A DNA stretch of 8,825 nt from positions 13,016 through 21,840 of the forward strand of contig DHNU01000067.1 of the NCBI GenBank assembly GCA_002407645.1, read 5' to 3'. Each line of letters starts with the position of its first letter. The first letter of the stretch is position 1. The DNA comes from Ruminococcaceae bacterium UBA5408 (lineage in GTDB: Bacteria > Bacillota > Clostridia > Oscillospirales > Acutalibacteraceae). The translations under genes were made by a program, and so were the position numbers. The notes beneath the pieces are model-generated. The model did not search any database. It worked only from the letters and a program-made list of their open reading frames with translations, and was not told the origin of the DNA. Positions 6,597-8,825 of the stretch are shown here, in pieces.

Positions 6597-6664
6597 GCAT
6601 TTTTGCTCATATTAATAAATTAAAGTAAAAAAAATTGACTTTTTATATGAAATTATCGCTTTAC

Positions 6665-6693
6665 TTGTTTTTTGGTTTGATTAGTATTATAAT
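6665..6693 (+). promoter_or_regulatory. Likely promoter of the M50 protease-scpAB operon
   Basis: TTGTTT (6665-6670) and an exact TATAAT (6688-6693) with a 17-base spacer. Transcription would start near 6700, about 20 bases before the ATG at 6721. A TTGACT at 6635 has no suitable -10 partner. Confidence 0.65.
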
Positions 6694-6720
6694 AATACAT
6701 CAATAAAGGAGAATTTGTTT

Positions 6721-7413
6721 ATGTTATTTGATTTGATTAGAGATGTTTTTAGGGGCGTACCTATTGATATGGCATCTGCTTTATCGCAAATATTAGCTAC
6801 GCTGTTTGTAATATTCTGTATTTTACCTCTTCATGAATTTGCACACGGTTGGGTTGCATACAAACTGGGTGACAGTACCGCAAAATATAATGGAAGACTT
6901 ACATTAAATCCAATAGTCAGTATTGACCCAATCGGCTCATTTTTTCTTTTGATGTTTGGTTTTGGCTGGGCAAAACCTGTGCCTGTTGATAAAAGATATT
7001 TTAAAAATCCAAAACGTGATATGGCGATTACAGCTTTAGCAGGGCCGTTTGCAAATTTCCTTGCAGCTCTTGTAGGAGGCATCATATATATTGCTATTTT
7101 AATTTGGCTTAATATTACTGTTCCAAAATTTGTCCATGATTTCTTTTTATCTTATATATTTATTAATATAGCTCTTGCTGTTTTTAATTTGATTCCTTTG
7201 CCTCCACTCGACGGTTCTAAAATTTTAGGGGCATTTTTATCAAACAAAGCACTTTACAGTTATTACAGGTATCAAAATATAATTATATTGATTGCCTTTT
7301 TTGTTTTATTCAGCGGGTTTCTTAATACTCCTCTCGCATTTTTAGAAAATGCATGTTTTAATTCGGTAATTTGGATTGCAGAATTGCCATTTAAATTGTT
7401 CGGCTTGTTATAA
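6721..7413 (+). CDS. Site-2-type membrane metalloprotease (M50, YwhC-like)
   Basis: A 230-residue integral membrane zinc protease of the M50/site-2 protease family, subgroup YwhC-like; its substrate is unknown. The zinc motif HEFAH (residues 38-42) lies in the first strongly hydrophobic helix. A short loop with KPVPVD and a TALAGPFANF helix (about 105-114) follow. The third zinc ligand is expected in NLIPLPPLDG (Asp164), the usual second family motif. Four or so hydrophobic segments are visible. There are no PDZ or CBS domains, fitting a minimal enzyme. ATG 6721 lies 9 bases after AAAGGAG (6705-6711); the in-frame TTG at 6715 is only 3 bases from that site. It leads the scpA-scpB operon, 11 bases before scpA, an arrangement I recall as recurrent in Clostridia. 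Membership is firm; role is unknown. Confidence 0.93.
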   Translation: MLFDLIRDVFRGVPIDMASALSQILATLFVIFCILPLHEFAHGWVAYKLGDSTAKYNGRLTLNPIVSIDPIGSFFLLMFGFGWAKPVPVDKRYFKNPKRDMAITALAGPFANFLAALVGGIIYIAILIWLNITVPKFVHDFFLSYIFINIALAVFNLIPLPPLDGSKILGAFLSNKALYSYYRYQNIIILIAFFVLFSGFLNTPLAFLENACFNSVIWIAELPFKLFGLL

Positions 7414-7424
7414 AGTGGTGTATT

Positions 7425-8168
7425 ATGGAAAAACTATCCTATAAACTTCCTGCTTTTGAAGGACCGCTTGACCTATTACTGTATTTGATTTCTAAAAATA
7501 AATTAAATATATTCGACATACAGATTTCTGAACTTGTCGACCAGTATACTGAACATATCGATGTAATGAAAGAACAAAACATGGATATAACAAGTGAGTT
7601 CTTAGAAATGGCTGCAAGGCTTATTTATATTAAAACAGTATATCTTCTTCCTAAGCACGAGGAAGCGGACGAACTGAAGAAGGAATTAAGCGGCCAGTTG
7701 ATAGAATATCAACAGTGTAAACAAATAGCCAAATTAATGGCTTCCGCTTTTAATTATGACATATTGGTTCGTCAACCTGCTGAAATTGATTTTGACCAAA
7801 CATACAGAAGAAACCACTCTCCTATGGAAATTTATGCAGCTTACCAAAATGCAGTCGGAAGAGGAAAACGGTTTGCACCTCCGACTGAAAAAGCATTCTC
7901 CGCTATAGTTAAACATAAAGTTGTATCGGTAACTTCAAAAATTGTTTTTGTACTGCGATGTCTTTGGAAGAAAGATAAAATAAATTATAATTCATTGTTT
8001 TATGAAGAAAAACAGACAAAGTCAGATTTAGTTGCAACTTTTTTGGCCGTACTTGAACTTGTAAAAGTAAAGAGGGTACGGGTTGAAGGCGAAAAACAAA
8101 ACACAACAGTAAAATTGATTAACGGCGGTGTGAAAAGTTGGAGATTAAAAAAATTCAAGGAGCAATAG
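7425..8168 (+). CDS. scpA: Segregation and condensation protein A (kleisin)
   Basis: Kleisin subunit of the bacterial SMC-ScpAB condensin, which bridges the SMC heads and helps organise and segregate the chromosome on the nucleoid. The 247 residues match the family length (about 250). The N-terminal SMC-neck-binding region has the ScpA hallmark FEGPLDLLLYLISKNKLNIF (residues 11-30), followed by EFLEMAARLIYIKT and LLPK. The middle (about 80-170) is the ScpB-binding linker. The C-terminal winged helix (about 190-235) includes DLVATFLAVLELVK. The ribosome binding site is poor (AGTGGTG, 7414-7420), so translation may depend on coupling to the protease gene ending 11 bases upstream. The 3' end overlaps scpB by 31 bases. 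Confidence 0.96.
   Translation: MEKLSYKLPAFEGPLDLLLYLISKNKLNIFDIQISELVDQYTEHIDVMKEQNMDITSEFLEMAARLIYIKTVYLLPKHEEADELKKELSGQLIEYQQCKQIAKLMASAFNYDILVRQPAEIDFDQTYRRNHSPMEIYAAYQNAVGRGKRFAPPTEKAFSAIVKHKVVSVTSKIVFVLRCLWKKDKINYNSLFYEEKQTKSDLVATFLAVLELVKVKRVRVEGEKQNTTVKLINGGVKSWRLKKFKEQ
8124..8130 (+). promoter_or_regulatory. Ribosome binding site supporting the TTG start of scpB
   Basis: GGCGGTG inside the scpA coding sequence lies 7 bases before TTG 8138. No other start codon near the conserved N-terminus is in frame. Confidence 0.55.
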
Positions 8169-8704
8169 AGGCTATATTATTTTCAAGCGGAGATCCTGTC
8201 GGCATTGATAAAATTTCCGATACTCTAAATTTGGACAAACCTACTGTTTCTAAAATATTAAAGAACTTAATGGATAAATTTAATGTAGAAAGCAGCGGAA
8301 TTCAAATTTTAAAATTGGACGACAGTTATCAAATGTGTTCAAGTTCTCAATACGGGGAATATGTGAAAAAAATTCTTGATATCCGCAGAAATACTCCTCT
8401 TTCACAGGCAAGTATGGAAGTACTTGCAATTATAGCTTACAATCAGCCTGTAACCAAAGCATTTATTGAACAAATACGTGGGGTTGACTGTTCCGGCGTT
8501 TTGGGAAGTCTTACAGTTAAAGGGCTTATTGAAGAACGGGGCAGATTGGAATTACCCGGCAGACCTTTGGTTTACGGAACAACACATAATTTTTTGCGTT
8601 CCCTTAACATCTCATCTATAAGTGAACTGCCAAATCCTACAAAACAGCAGTGTTCTGGGTTAGAAGATGAAGAAAACAAATTGGAAGATTTGTCCGCAGG
8701 ATAA
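8138..8704 (+). CDS. scpB: Segregation and condensation protein B
   Basis: Partner of ScpA in the SMC condensin; it forms a dimer that binds the central part of the kleisin. The 188 residues (family about 190-200) hold two winged-helix domains. The first starts KKIQGAIEAILFSSGDPV and the second contains TPLSQASMEVLAIIAYNQPVT, then RGVDCSGVLGSL and the GRPLVYGTT turn, all typical. The start is TTG 8138, giving MEIKKIQGAIEAIL, which agrees with relatives. The next ATG would remove most of the first domain. The gene begins inside scpA (31-base overlap), pointing to coupled translation. The C-terminal tail is acidic and lacks clear conservation. A further gene begins 20 bases after the stop. Confidence 0.95.
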   Translation: MEIKKIQGAIEAILFSSGDPVGIDKISDTLNLDKPTVSKILKNLMDKFNVESSGIQILKLDDSYQMCSSSQYGEYVKKILDIRRNTPLSQASMEVLAIIAYNQPVTKAFIEQIRGVDCSGVLGSLTVKGLIEERGRLELPGRPLVYGTTHNFLRSLNISSISELPNPTKQQCSGLEDEENKLEDLSAG

Positions 8705-8724
8705 TGATGTAAGCAGGAGGAAAT

Positions 8725-8825
8725 ATGACCGGTTGGATATTTATATTTATTTTACTTTTGATAGCTTTTTTACTGCTTTGCCCTGTTACTGTCAGTGCAG
8801 AGTTTAAAAATGAACTGTCTATAAG
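8725..8825 (+). CDS. N-terminus of a DUF2953-like membrane protein, cut by window edge
   Basis: ATG 8725 follows a strong AGGAGG (8715-8720) by 4 bases, and the frame stays open to the window end (33 codons). It encodes one long hydrophobic segment (about residues 4-19, rich in Ile, Leu and Phe) then CPVTVSAEFKNELSI. A single N-terminal helix followed by a beta-like stretch of this kind, directly after scpB, is what I would expect of the DUF2953 (YtfI-like) family, which in spore-forming Firmicutes often precedes ytfJ. Only the membrane start is directly seen; the family name is inferred from position and this short similarity. It is cotranscribed with scpB. Confidence 0.65.
   Translation, partial: MTGWIFIFILLLIAFLLLCPVTVSAEFKNELSI

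Noticed and set aside
6635..6640. TTGACT as -35 for the protease operon
   Set aside because: No acceptable -10 hexamer lies 16-18 bases downstream, whereas TTGTTT/TATAAT at 6665-6693 has correct spacing and position.
1..8825. TGA reassigned to a sense codon, since no gene in the window ends in TGA
   Set aside because: All eleven visible stops are TAA or TAG, but tryptophans in conserved proteins (for example NKWD in Der) are TGG and no gene contains an in-frame TGA. With eleven genes in AT-rich DNA, absence of TGA stops can be chance.
1..8825. CRISPR array, insertion sequence, prophage, toxin-antitoxin or defence system
   Set aside because: No regularly spaced repeats, transposase, integrase or small two-gene toxin module is seen. 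Gene content is core housekeeping throughout, so I do not claim a novel system.

Overview
The window looks like a stretch of ordinary chromosome from a low-GC, Gram-positive anaerobe, most likely a member of the Clostridia (Eubacteriales). This is inferred from AT-rich DNA, strong AGGAGG-type ribosome binding sites, sigma-A-like promoters, intrinsic terminators, zinc-ribbon forms of ribosomal proteins L32 and L28, a cysteine-rich YceD/DUF177 protein, and the gene blocks DUF512 radical SAM-der-plsY and M50 protease-scpA-scpB-DUF2953. Species cannot be named from this. The standard genetic code fits every gene. No mobile element, CRISPR array, tRNA or rRNA is visible.

Layout. Block 1 (1-1710): the 3' part of pgi (glycolysis), followed by a small P-loop protein of unknown function and a hairpin that may be a terminator. 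Block 2 (1752-2569): a perfect-consensus promoter drives a YceD/DUF177 protein and rpmF (L32), ending in a strong terminator. Block 3 (about 2650-6139): a PDZ-radical SAM-DUF512 protein, the ribosome-assembly GTPase Der and the acyltransferase PlsY form a tight operon. The first two genes overlap by about 38 bases. The operon ends in a terminator. Block 4 (6284-6596): rpmB (L28) is the only minus-strand gene, with its own promoter and terminator. Block 5 (6665-8825, running off the window): a site-2-type membrane metalloprotease, the condensin subunits ScpA and ScpB (overlapping by 31 bases, ScpB starting at TTG), and the first codons of a DUF2953-like membrane protein.

Functionally the window is housekeeping: central carbon metabolism, ribosome proteins and ribosome assembly (YceD, L32, Der, L28), phospholipid synthesis (PlsY), and chromosome segregation (ScpAB). 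The two least understood proteins are the P-loop ATPase-like protein after pgi and the PDZ-radical SAM-DUF512 protein beside der. No stretch without a gene exceeds 300 bases; the largest gaps (2513-2731, 6081-6330, 6520-6720 and 1645-1807) hold mainly terminators and promoters. I did not find a convincing previously undescribed system. The findings are modest: an overlap in which one gene's stop codon is embedded in the next gene's P-loop codons, poorly characterised conserved proteins, and some regulatory structure.
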